A stretch of DNA of 64,000 nucleotides from Streptomyces griseus subsp. griseus. Lineage in GTDB: Bacteria > Actinomycetota > Actinomycetes > Streptomycetales > Streptomycetaceae. The notes under the pieces are model-generated. The model had not been told where the DNA came from, did not search any database, and worked only from the letters and a program-made list of their open reading frames with translations. Positions within the stretch are counted from its first letter, which is position 1. Every line of letters begins with the position of its first letter. The stretch is taken from assembly GCF_003610995.1 (NCBI RefSeq), contig NZ_CP032543.1:186001-250000 (forward strand). Direction: 5' to 3'. Made by a program: the position numbers and the translations under genes. Below are positions 57,189 to 64,000 of this stretch, piece after piece.

Positions 57189-57228
57189 CCGATGGGCCCC
57201 TGGACGGAGGGGCCCATCGGCGTTTTTT
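57189..57228 (+). terminator. rho-independent terminator of mutAB-meaB
   Basis: A perfect 13-bp stem CCGATGGGCCCCT with its complement (57208-57220), loop GGACGG, followed by CG and six T residues. It is 16 bp beyond the meaB stop. Confidence 0.92.
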
Positions 57229-57254
57229 GAAGGGGAAAGCTTCCCGGCAGTGCG

Positions 57255-58046
57255 TCAGGCTGCGACCGGGGGCGCGCTCACGGTCGGTACGACGACGGGG
57301 GCACCGTCGGAGGTCGCGGTGAGGATCTCGGCCTCGATGCCGTACAACTCCCGGACGAGGTCGGCGTCGACGATCTCGCGCGGCGGCCCGGAGGCGAGAA
57401 TACGCCCGGCACGCATGGCGACCAGGGTGTCGGCGTACCGGGCGGCCCCGGCCAGGTCGTGGACGACCATGACGATGGTCCGGCCCTGGGCGGCGACCTC
57501 GCGCACCAGGTCCAGGACCTCCACGGCGTGACCGATGTCCAGCGCGCTGGTGGGCTCGTCGAGGAGGACGACCGGGGTCTCCTGGGCGAGGGCCATGGCG
57601 AGCCAGCACCGCTGACGCTGGCCGCCGGAGAGCTGGTCGAGCCGGCGGTCGGCGAGGCCCGTGGTACCGGTCGCCTCCAGGGCGCGGGTGACCGCCTCCT
57701 CGTCCTCGTGCGACCACTGGCGGAACAGCCCCTGGTGCGGGTGGCGTCCGTACCGTACGAGTCCGGCGACGGTCACCGCCTCGGGCGCCTGCGGGGCCTG
57801 GGGCAGCAGGGCGATGCGGTGCGCGGCGTCCCGCTGCCGCAGCTCCCAGACATCCGCGTCACCGGCGAACACCTTGCCCGAGCGCGGCTGGTGGAGGCGG
57901 GCGACGCAGCGCAACAGGGTCGATTTGCCGCAGCCGTTGGGGCCGACGATCGCCACCACCTGGCCGGAGCCGACGGTCAGATCGACACGGTCCACGGCGG
58001 TATGACCGGCATATCCAGCGGTGAGCTGTTCAACACGGATGTCCAC
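57255..58046 (-). CDS. siderophore ABC transporter ATP-binding protein (FecE-like)
   Basis: 263-residue ATPase of the iron-siderophore/B12 uptake group. Walker A GPNGCGKST, Q-loop ALLPQAPQAP, signature LSGGQRQRCWLAMAL, Walker B VVLLDEPTSALD and the switch His in VVHDLAGA. It would drive a siderophore permease, but no permease gene is visible in the window. It is divergent from a siderophore-binding lipoprotein, with an iron box between them, so it is expected to be induced by iron limitation. Confidence 0.9.
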   Translation of the reverse strand: MDIRVEQLTAGYAGHTAVDRVDLTVGSGQVVAIVGPNGCGKSTLLRCVARLHQPRSGKVFAGDADVWELRQRDAAHRIALLPQAPQAPEAVTVAGLVRYGRHPHQGLFRQWSHEDEEAVTRALEATGTTGLADRRLDQLSGGQRQRCWLAMALAQETPVVLLDEPTSALDIGHAVEVLDLVREVAAQGRTIVMVVHDLAGAARYADTLVAMRAGRILASGPPREIVDADLVRELYGIEAEILTATSDGAPVVVPTVSAPPVAA

Positions 58047-58095
58047 GAGGACCGGCCTTTCCGAAGAGATGGGGCATCACCTTGCCCGACGCCAC

Positions 58096-58114
58096 TAAAG
58101 TAAGGCTAACCTTA
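58096..58114. promoter_or_regulatory. iron box (DmdR/IdeR-type) in divergent siderophore promoter
   Basis: A 19-bp sequence with the core TAAGGCTAACCTTA matches the actinobacterial iron-repressor consensus TTAGGTTAGGCTCACCTAA at 14 of 19 positions by my count. Located 50 bp from the ATPase start and 82 bp from the binding-protein start, it can control both genes. Confidence 0.8.
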
Positions 58115-58195
58115 TCTCGCCGTGAGGTCGTCGGTAGCCCTCGTGCTGCCGAAAGACCCTCGTCGCTTCATGTCCCGTTGATTCCGGAGCCCTTG

Positions 58196-59209
58196 ATGAC
58201 CCTGCACCACCGCCCCGTCCGCACCGCCTCCCGAAGAGCGGCCCAGGCCGTCGCCACGCTCGGGGCCGCGGTCCTGCTTCTCACGGCCTGCGGGGGAAGC
58301 TCCGACTCCGCCGACAGCAAGCCGTCCGGCGACAAGCCGGCCAAGGCGGACTCCTCCTCGGCCAGGACGCGGACCGTCAAGGACGCCACGGGGGCGGCCG
58401 TGGAGATACCCGCCGAGCCGAAGCGCGTCGTGACGCTCACCCAGGAGGACCTGGACGCGGTGCTCGCACTGGACATCAAGCCGGTCGGCATCACCAACGG
58501 GCAGGGCCTGGACAAGCCGCCGGCCTACCTGGCGGACAAGGTCGAGGGCATCGACATCGTCGGCAACCTGCTCCAGCCGGTCATGGACAAGGTCGTCGCC
58601 GCAAAGCCCGACCTGATCCTCGCCGGTGACATGCAGGACGAGCAGGTGCTCAAGCAGCTCCGCGAGATCACCCCGGCCACCCTGGTGACGATGGCGCCGA
58701 CCGACGACTGGAAGCTGTTCTTCCGGGGCGTCGGCAACGCCGTCAACAAGCTGGACGCGGCCAACAAGTTCATCACCGACCACGAGGCCGCCGCGAAGGC
58801 CGCCGGTGAGAAGCTCGGGAAGAACAAGGGCGCCGAGGTCTCCATCGTCCGCTGGAACCCGGACGGGCCGAGCTGGATGGAGAACAAGCAGTTCGCCAGT
58901 GGTGTCGCGCTGGAGATGGGGCTGAAGCGGCCCAAGTCCCAGAACAAGGACGGAAACGCGCACACGCCTTCGCTGAGCCTGGAGAAGATCAACGAGATCG
59001 ACGGTGACTGGCTGTTCCTGTCGACGCTGACCTCGGACGGCGCCAAGGCCCTCAAGGACGTCCAGGACAAGCCGGCCTACAAGGAGCTCGGCGCCGTCAG
59101 GAACAAGCAGGTCGTGACGGTCGACGGCTCGGTGTGGTCCACGCGCGGCGGGCCGCTGGCCGCCGACGCCGTGATGGAGGACTACGTCGAGGCGCTCTCC
59201 GCCGAGTAG
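58196..59209 (+). CDS. iron-siderophore ABC transporter substrate-binding lipoprotein
   Basis: 337 residues from ATG 58196, with GGAG 6 nt upstream. The signal peptide ends in the lipobox LTAC, followed by a Ser/Asp/Lys-rich linker. A FepB/FecB-type periplasmic-binding fold of two lobes joined by a long helix then appears (KRVVTLTQEDLDAVLALDIKPVG; EGIDIVGNLLQPVMDKVVAAKPDLIL; VNKLDAANKFITDHEAAAKAAGEKLG). It captures a ferric siderophore outside the cell. The partner permease must lie elsewhere. It is iron-regulated through the box at 58096. Confidence 0.9.
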   Translation: MTLHHRPVRTASRRAAQAVATLGAAVLLLTACGGSSDSADSKPSGDKPAKADSSSARTRTVKDATGAAVEIPAEPKRVVTLTQEDLDAVLALDIKPVGITNGQGLDKPPAYLADKVEGIDIVGNLLQPVMDKVVAAKPDLILAGDMQDEQVLKQLREITPATLVTMAPTDDWKLFFRGVGNAVNKLDAANKFITDHEAAAKAAGEKLGKNKGAEVSIVRWNPDGPSWMENKQFASGVALEMGLKRPKSQNKDGNAHTPSLSLEKINEIDGDWLFLSTLTSDGAKALKDVQDKPAYKELGAVRNKQVVTVDGSVWSTRGGPLAADAVMEDYVEALSAE

Positions 59210-59260
59210 TCGATCGGCCGACCGGTCCCGCACCGCCACGCCGTCCAGTCCCACACCGCC

Positions 59261-59307
59261 ACGCCGTGCGGCCCGGCTCGGAGACTCCGGGCCGGGCCGC
59301 ACGGCGT
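59261..59307. terminator. 17-bp perfect hairpin, bidirectional terminator
   Basis: ACGCCGTGCGGCCCGGC (59261-59277) pairs perfectly with 59291-59307 around a 13-nt loop, between the convergent binding-protein and amidohydrolase genes. A partial third copy, GTGCGGCCCGG, follows at 59307-59317. Confidence 0.85.
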
Positions 59308-59317
59308 GCGGCCCGGA

Positions 59318-60538
59318 TCAGGCCGTCGGGGCGGCGGTTCCGGCAGCGGTTCCGGCGCCTCTTCGAGCAGCCGCGAAGTCCGCCGCCGTCCACGCCATGC
59401 CCACCGCGCCGTCCAGCAGGGCCTGTTCGGCCGCCGGGGAGACGGCGGCGGCGACGAACTCGGGCTCGTGCGGCCCGCACGCTCCCCCGCTGATGTCCAG
59501 CACCGGGTGGATGGACGGCACCACGTGCGAGACGTTGCCCATGTCCGTACAGGCGAAGGGCGACCGCTCCACGGACTCGGCGCGGCCGAGCTCGCGGGCG
59601 TTGGCGGTCCAGAGCCGCAGCAGCTCCGCGTCGCCCCGGAAGTCGAGGTAGTCGGGTTCGGGCTGTTCCAAGGTCACTTCGCACCCGGTGGCGAGCGCCC
59701 CGGCCCGGAAGCAGTCCTCGACGCGCTGCCGCAGCTCCCGCAGGTCCTCGGCGGCGAGCGCGCGGATCTCGTACGTGGCGGTGGCCCGGTCGGGTATCAC
59801 GTTGGGCGAAGTGCCGGCCGCAGTCGTGATGCCGTGCACCCGCCACTGGGAGGGCAGTTGGTGGCGCAGCAGCCCCAGGGCGACCTGGGCGACCGTGAGC
59901 GCGTCGGCGGCGTTGCGGCCCTCGTGCGGGTTGAGGCTGGGGTGGGCGGAGCGGCCGGTGTAGGTGACGTCGAGAGTGCCGAGGGCGAACGAGCGGAAGT
60001 CGGCCAGCTCGAAGGGGCAGGGGTGGACCATCATCGCGGCGTCCACCCCGTCGAACGCCCCGGCCTCCAGCAGAAGCGCCTTGCCCGCGCCGCGCTCCTC
60101 GGCGGGCGTGCCCAGAACCCTTACCGTCAGGCCGAGGTCGTCGGCGTACGGAGCGAGGCCGAGCGCCGCGCCGATCCCGGCGGCGGCGATCAGGTTGTGG
60201 CCGCAGGCGTGGCCGAGGCCCGGCAGCGCGTCGTACTCGCAGGCGATCGCGACGGTGACGGGCCCCGAACCGATCGTGGCGCGGAACGCCGTCTCCAGAC
60301 CGTGGGCGGGCGCGGTGACATCGAACCCGCGCGCGGCCAGGAGTTGAGCGCAGCGCGCGGCGGCGCGGTGTTCCCCGAAGGCCGTCTCGGGGTCGGCGTG
60401 GATGCGTCTGCTGAGGCCGACCAGGGTCTCGGCGTTCTTCATGACCCTGTCCCGGACGGCGGCTTTCAGGGCTCCGAGACGCTCGTCGGCCACCTCGCCG
60501 CCCGGTGTCGCGCCACGGTCGGTTCCGGGGACGGTCAT
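59318..60538 (-). CDS. M20-family amidohydrolase
   Basis: 406 residues from ATG 60538 (AGGAG 7 nt upstream). M20D/amidohydrolase landmarks: EYDALPGLGHACGHN with metal-binding Cys/His, TPAEERGAGKALLLEAG with the catalytic Glu pair, GRSAHPSLNPHEGRNAADA, and the lid-domain return GTSPNVIPDRATATYEIR. It hydrolyses amide bonds of N-acylated amino acids, p-aminobenzoyl-glutamate or similar. The placement between siderophore-uptake and NRPS genes, sharing an iron-box promoter with the NRPS, suggests a role in siderophore processing; that is inference. Confidence 0.88.
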   Translation of the reverse strand: MTVPGTDRGATPGGEVADERLGALKAAVRDRVMKNAETLVGLSRRIHADPETAFGEHRAAARCAQLLAARGFDVTAPAHGLETAFRATIGSGPVTVAIACEYDALPGLGHACGHNLIAAAGIGAALGLAPYADDLGLTVRVLGTPAEERGAGKALLLEAGAFDGVDAAMMVHPCPFELADFRSFALGTLDVTYTGRSAHPSLNPHEGRNAADALTVAQVALGLLRHQLPSQWRVHGITTAAGTSPNVIPDRATATYEIRALAAEDLRELRQRVEDCFRAGALATGCEVTLEQPEPDYLDFRGDAELLRLWTANARELGRAESVERSPFACTDMGNVSHVVPSIHPVLDISGGACGPHEPEFVAAAVSPAAEQALLDGAVGMAWTAADFAAARRGAGTAAGTAAPTA

Positions 60539-60598
60539 GGGGTTCTCCTGGCGTTCCGGACCGCCCGGGGGACGGTCGCCTGCACTGTCCGGAGTAGG

Positions 60599-60617
60599 TT
60601 AACTTAGCCTTACCTAA
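60599..60617. promoter_or_regulatory. iron box in amidohydrolase/NRPS divergent promoter
   Basis: The sequence TTAACTTAGCCTTACCTAA matches the IdeR/DmdR consensus at about 15 of 19 positions on the reverse strand. It lies 60 bp before each of the two divergent starts, so iron would repress both genes. Confidence 0.85.
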
Positions 60618-60676
60618 GTGAGCCGGGGAGCCCGGTGGCCCGGTGTCCGTTGTCCTTCAGGGGAGTCGTCACCCAC

Positions 60677-63600
60677 ATGCATGAGCGTCCGAACCGCCCG
60701 ACCAGCTCTTCGGCAGCGCACCCCGGCAGCCCTCCCTCCCGGGCGCTCCCCCTCCTCACCTCCCAGGCAGGCATCTACTACGCCCACCAACTGGCCCCCC
60801 TCGGCGCGGAGCTGAACACGGCCGACTGCGTGGAGATCGACGGGCCACTCGACGCCGACCTGTTCACCCAGGCGCTGGGGCGTGCCGTGGGCGAGGCGGA
60901 GACACTGGCCGTACGGGTCTCCGAGGCCGACGGGACACCGGTGCAGCGCGTCGCGCACACCGAACTCGTGGTCCACCGGCTGGAACTGACGGATGAGCAG
61001 GCCGAGGCATGGATGCGGGAGGACCTGGCCCGGCCGGTGGACCTCGCCTCCGCCGACGGGCTGATGACGCAGGCACTGATCCGCGTCGGCGAGACCCGCC
61101 ACTGGTGGTACCAGCGCGTCCACCACATAGCCGTCGACGCCTACGCGCTCTCGCTGATCGGACAGCGGGTCGCCGAGCTCTACTCGGCGGCCGTCACCGG
61201 CGAGCCCGTGCCCGAGAGCCGGTTCGCCCCGCTGAGCGAGCTGACCGACGACGAGGCGGCGTATCTCTCCGGTGAGGAGTACGACGCGGACCGCGCCTTC
61301 TGGGCGGAGCGGATGGCCGGGTACTCCCCGGAGGCCGCACCGGCCATGCCCGACGCCTCTGCCGGTGGCGACCTCCTGCACCGGATCACCGATCTCCCCG
61401 CGAGCACCCTGGACCGGCTCTCCCGGGCGGCGCGGGCCGCGAAGGCGACCTGGGCCGAGCTCGTCGTCGCCGCCACCGCAGGGCATCTGCACCGGCTCAC
61501 CGGCACCGAGGACGTGGTGCTCGGCCTGCCCCTCACCAACCGGCGCGGTCCGGCCGCCCTGCGCACCCCCGCCATGACGGTGAACGTGCTGCCGCTGCGG
61601 ATCGCCGTACGCCCGTGGGACACCGGGGCGGAGCTGCTGCGCCGGGTGGTGCTGGAGATCCGCGCGGTCCGCCGCCACCAGCGCTACCCGCAGGCCGACC
61701 TCCGCCGCGACCTGGCCCTGGAGTCGGCCGACGCCCCGCTGACCGGCCCGATGGTCAACATCAAGGCCTTCGACACCGCCCTGGACTTCGCCGGACTCCC
61801 CGGTACCGTGCGCAACCTCGCCGCAGGCCCCGTGGAGAGCCTGGCGGTCGGCGCGGCACCGGGACCGGAGGGCGGTCTGCGGCTCACGCTGGACGCCAAC
61901 CCCGCGGCGTACGGGGAGGCGGGGCTCGCCGCCCACGAGGAGACTTGGCTGCGCTACCTCCACGCCTGGGCCGAGCTGCTGCTCACGGAGCCGGACCGGC
62001 CCGTCGCCACGCTGGATCTGCTGAGCGACGACGAGGTGCGCGAGGCGACGGCGGGCCGCACCGAGCCGGCCGTCGCCCTGACCGTCCCGCAGACGTTCAC
62101 CGCACAGGCCGCGCTGACGCCCGATGCCGTCGCCGTACGCTCCACCCTCGCGGGGACGTTCCGTGGGGCCGGAGCCGGGGCGACGGACGGCGCTGAGGAG
62201 GCGGAAGGTGCCGGGGCCACCCTCACCTTCGCCGAGCTGGACGCCGCTTCCGACCGCCTGGCCCACCTCCTGGCCGGGGCCGGGGGCCGGGCGGAGAGCG
62301 GTGCCACGGTGGCACTCGCCCTGCCCCGGACCGCCGACATGGTGGTGGCCCTGCTCGCCGTGCTCAAGGCAGGCCTGGTCTGCCAGCCGCTGGACCTCGG
62401 CCACCCCGCCGCCCGGACGCTGGCCGTCCTGGAGGACGCCAGGCCGCTCTGTGTCATCGGCACGGCGACCACGCTCGCCGCGTTGCCGCCGCACGGCCTC
62501 GCCACCGTCGCACTCGACGCGCCCGCTACGGCCGACGCCCTCGCCGCCTGCCCCGGCGGGCCGCTCCCCACCGGGCCGTCCCTCGGTGATCCCGCCTATC
62601 TCATCCACACCTCCGGTTCCACCGGGCGCCCCAAGGGCGTCCTCGTCAGCCATGCCTCGCCGGCCAATCTCGGCGCGGGCCACCTCACCGACCACATCGC
62701 CCCGGCCGTCGCCCGCACCGGCCGGGAGCGGCTCAGGGTCGCCCACAGCGCCTCGTTCGCCTTCGACGCCTCCTGGGACCCGCTGCTGTGGATGGTCCAC
62801 GGCCATGAGCTGCATCTGCTGGACGACGCCGCCTACCGCGACCCCGCGGTCCTGTCGGCGTACGTCGACAGCCACCGTGTCGACTATCTCGATGTCACCC
62901 CCTCCTACGCCGAAGCGCTCATCGCCGAAGGCCTGCTGGACGAGGGGCGCCACCGCCCCGCCCATGTCGTCGTCGGTGGAGAGACCGTGCCCCCGGCCCT
63001 CTGGGAGCGGCTGACCGCCGCCGATGCCGTGCACCCGGTCAACCTCTACGGGCCCACCGAGACGACCGTCGACGCCTACTACTGGCTCCCCGGCACCGCC
63101 ACGGACCGGCCCGAGGGCAGACCCGTGCGGGGATCGCGGGTCTACGTCCTGGACTCCTCCCTGCGTCCCGTGCCCGCCGGGGTGGCCGGTGAGCTGTACG
63201 TCGCCGGGCCCTGTCTGGCCCTCGGCTATCTCGGCCGCCCAGACCTGACGGCCGAGCGGTTCGTCGCCGACCCGTTCGGCCCGCTCCACGGCACCCCCGG
63301 CGGCCGGATGTACCGCACCGGGGACCTGGTGCGCCGCCGGGAGGACCACACCCTTGAGTTCCTGGGCCGCAGCGACGACCAGGTGAAGATCCGCGGCTTC
63401 CGGATCGAACTCGGCGAGATCCGGGCCCGGCTGGCGACCCATCCGCAGGTCACGGCGGCCGCCGTCATCGCCCGGGAGACCGGACACGGCAAGCGGCTGC
63501 TCGCCTACGCGGTCCCGGCGAAGGGTGACACGGGGCTCCCCACCCCCGACGCCCTCCGCGACCACCTGGCCGCCGCCCTGCCCGAGCACATGGTCCCCTC

Positions 63601-64000
63601 GACCGTGACCCTGCTGGACGCCCTCCCCCGTACCGCCAACGACAAGCTGGACCACCGCGCCCTGCCCGACCCCGAGCCCCTCTCCCCCGCCATCGGGGCG
63701 GAGGTCGTCGGTGAGAGCGGACCGCACACCGAGATCGTGCGGGGGCTCTACGCCGACGTGCTCGGTATCGCGGAGCCCCCAGCGGCCGAGGCGGGCTTCC
63801 TCGACCTCGGCGGGCACTCCCTGCTCGCCGCCCGGCTCGCCGCCCGCGTCCGCGGGCACTTCGGCGTCCCGTTCTCCATCGCCGACGTCTTCCGCCACTC
63901 CAGCGCCGCGGCCATCGCCGCGCAGGTCCGCGCCCGCAGCGGCGCGGCCACCGCGTCCGTACCCCTCTCCCCGCTCCCCCGCACCGGTCCCCTCCCTCTC
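60677..64000 (+). CDS. non-ribosomal peptide synthetase, first module (continues beyond window)
   Basis: At least 1108 codons from ATG 60677. Order: a condensation domain (about 25-460; SQAGIYYAHQLAPL; active-site motif HHIAVDA at 149-155, so the last Gly of HHxxxDG is Ala). An adenylation domain follows (about 475-970; A3 HTSGSTGRPKGV, A5 NLYGPTETT, A7 YRTGDL, A8 GRSDDQVKIRGFRIELGEI). A thiolation domain (LGGHSLLAARLA, phosphopantetheine Ser1048) is next. The sequence ends in LPRTGPLPL, as at the start of a second condensation domain. Residues in the A-domain pocket include FDASWD, VTPSY, VGGE and ETTVDA; I cannot assign the amino acid. Iron control and neighbours indicate a siderophore synthetase, possibly EntF/DhbF-like. 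Confidence 0.9.
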   Translation, partial: MHERPNRPTSSSAAHPGSPPSRALPLLTSQAGIYYAHQLAPLGAELNTADCVEIDGPLDADLFTQALGRAVGEAETLAVRVSEADGTPVQRVAHTELVVHRLELTDEQAEAWMREDLARPVDLASADGLMTQALIRVGETRHWWYQRVHHIAVDAYALSLIGQRVAELYSAAVTGEPVPESRFAPLSELTDDEAAYLSGEEYDADRAFWAERMAGYSPEAAPAMPDASAGGDLLHRITDLPASTLDRLSRAARAAKATWAELVVAATAGHLHRLTGTEDVVLGLPLTNRRGPAALRTPAMTVNVLPLRIAVRPWDTGAELLRRVVLEIRAVRRHQRYPQADLRRDLALESADAPLTGPMVNIKAFDTALDFAGLPGTVRNLAAGPVESLAVGAAPGPEGGLRLTLDANPAAYGEAGLAAHEETWLRYLHAWAELLLTEPDRPVATLDLLSDDEVREATAGRTEPAVALTVPQTFTAQAALTPDAVAVRSTLAGTFRGAGAGATDGAEEAEGAGATLTFAELDAASDRLAHLLAGAGGRAESGATVALALPRTADMVVALLAVLKAGLVCQPLDLGHPAARTLAVLEDARPLCVIGTATTLAALPPHGLATVALDAPATADALAACPGGPLPTGPSLGDPAYLIHTSGSTGRPKGVLVSHASPANLGAGHLTDHIAPAVARTGRERLRVAHSASFAFDASWDPLLWMVHGHELHLLDDAAYRDPAVLSAYVDSHRVDYLDVTPSYAEALIAEGLLDEGRHRPAHVVVGGETVPPALWERLTAADAVHPVNLYGPTETTVDAYYWLPGTATDRPEGRPVRGSRVYVLDSSLRPVPAGVAGELYVAGPCLALGYLGRPDLTAERFVADPFGPLHGTPGGRMYRTGDLVRRREDHTLEFLGRSDDQVKIRGFRIELGEIRARLATHPQVTAAAVIARETGHGKRLLAYAVPAKGDTGLPTPDALRDHLAAALPEHMVPSTVTLLDALPRTANDKLDHRALPDPEPLSPAIGAEVVGESGPHTEIVRGLYADVLGIAEPPAAEAGFLDLGGHSLLAARLAARVRGHFGVPFSIADVFRHSSAAAIAAQVRARSGAATASVPLSPLPRTGPLPL

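Noticed and set aside
53870..57217. Antisense open frame of about 1115 codons across mutA-mutB-meaB
   Set aside because: Same artefact; three well-conserved genes occupy the other strand and the antisense product has no recognisable fold.
60614..63898. Antisense open frame of about 1090 codons opposite the NRPS
   Set aside because: It exists because third-position GC bias keeps the complementary frame free of stops. Gly/Arg/Val-rich composition, no domain motifs; the opposite strand has a complete C-A-T module.

Overview
The window is about 72-75% G+C by eye, with strongly GC-biased third codon positions, GTG/TTG starts, start/stop overlaps of the GTGA/ATGA type and a typical actinomycete gene set (CBM2-FnIII-GH18 chitinase, DUF6479/DUF6328/DUF6325 proteins, F420-dependent oxidoreductase, DmdR/IdeR-type iron boxes). 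It is almost certainly a chromosomal segment of a Streptomyces. I see no rRNA, tRNA, CRISPR array, IS element, integrase or prophage.

Layout. 1-5.5 kb: a double alpha/beta hydrolase running off the left edge, a lone phenylacetate-CoA ligase (paaK) behind a perfect palindrome, and a three-gene polar amino-acid ABC transporter. 5.5-18.2 kb: secreted and lipid-activating enzymes, namely a chitinase with a classic direct-repeat promoter, an acyl-CoA ligase, a penicillin/AHL-acylase-type Ntn hydrolase, an acyl-CoA ligase plus nitronate monooxygenase operon, a beta-lactamase-fold serine hydrolase, and an SGNH hydrolase translationally coupled to a 16-codon leader ORF. 18.2-28.5 kb: an FAD oxidoreductase, a Ser/Thr kinase-TPR protein, a TetR-like fragment, a UvrA-like ABC protein, a VOC protein, an AraC regulator and an acyl-CoA dehydrogenase, nearly all interrupted by single missing G/C bases. 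28.5-35.7 kb: an rRNA-methyltransferase-like protein, a GH25 muramidase, a secreted endonuclease, a glutaminase-STAS protein with a lipoprotein, a baeRF3 protein and a dehydrogenase pseudogene with internal deletions.

35.7-45.6 kb: aldehyde dehydrogenase plus phosphoketolase, an RsbW-like ATPase, a PaoABC-like molybdenum aldehyde oxidoreductase operon and an F420-dependent oxidoreductase. 45.6-52 kb: small accessory and stress-type genes (DUF6479, a cation-transporter remnant, two VOC proteins, DUF6328, GNAT, a paralogous pair of coiled proteins, a tyrosine phosphatase, a DUF6325-SHOCT protein). 52-57.2 kb: the mutA-mutB-meaB methylmalonyl-CoA mutase operon, closed by a textbook terminator. 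57.2-64 kb: an iron-regulated siderophore locus with an ABC ATPase, a siderophore-binding lipoprotein, an M20 amidohydrolase and a multimodular NRPS that runs off the right edge. Two iron boxes sit in its two divergent promoters.

Working together: mutAB and meaB form one functional unit, MeaB protecting the B12 enzyme. The 57-64 kb genes look like siderophore assembly, uptake and possibly processing. paoABC is a complete three-subunit enzyme, but no dedicated maturation factor is visible beside it. The most unusual whole-window feature is the cluster of about 25 single-base losses between 18.2 and 33 kb. Each restores a full-length conserved protein when one G or C is added back, which points to a sequence-quality problem rather than biology. 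A few other genes (dehydrogenase at 35 kb, CDF transporter at 46 kb, TetR at 23 kb) have lost much larger pieces and look like genuine remnants.
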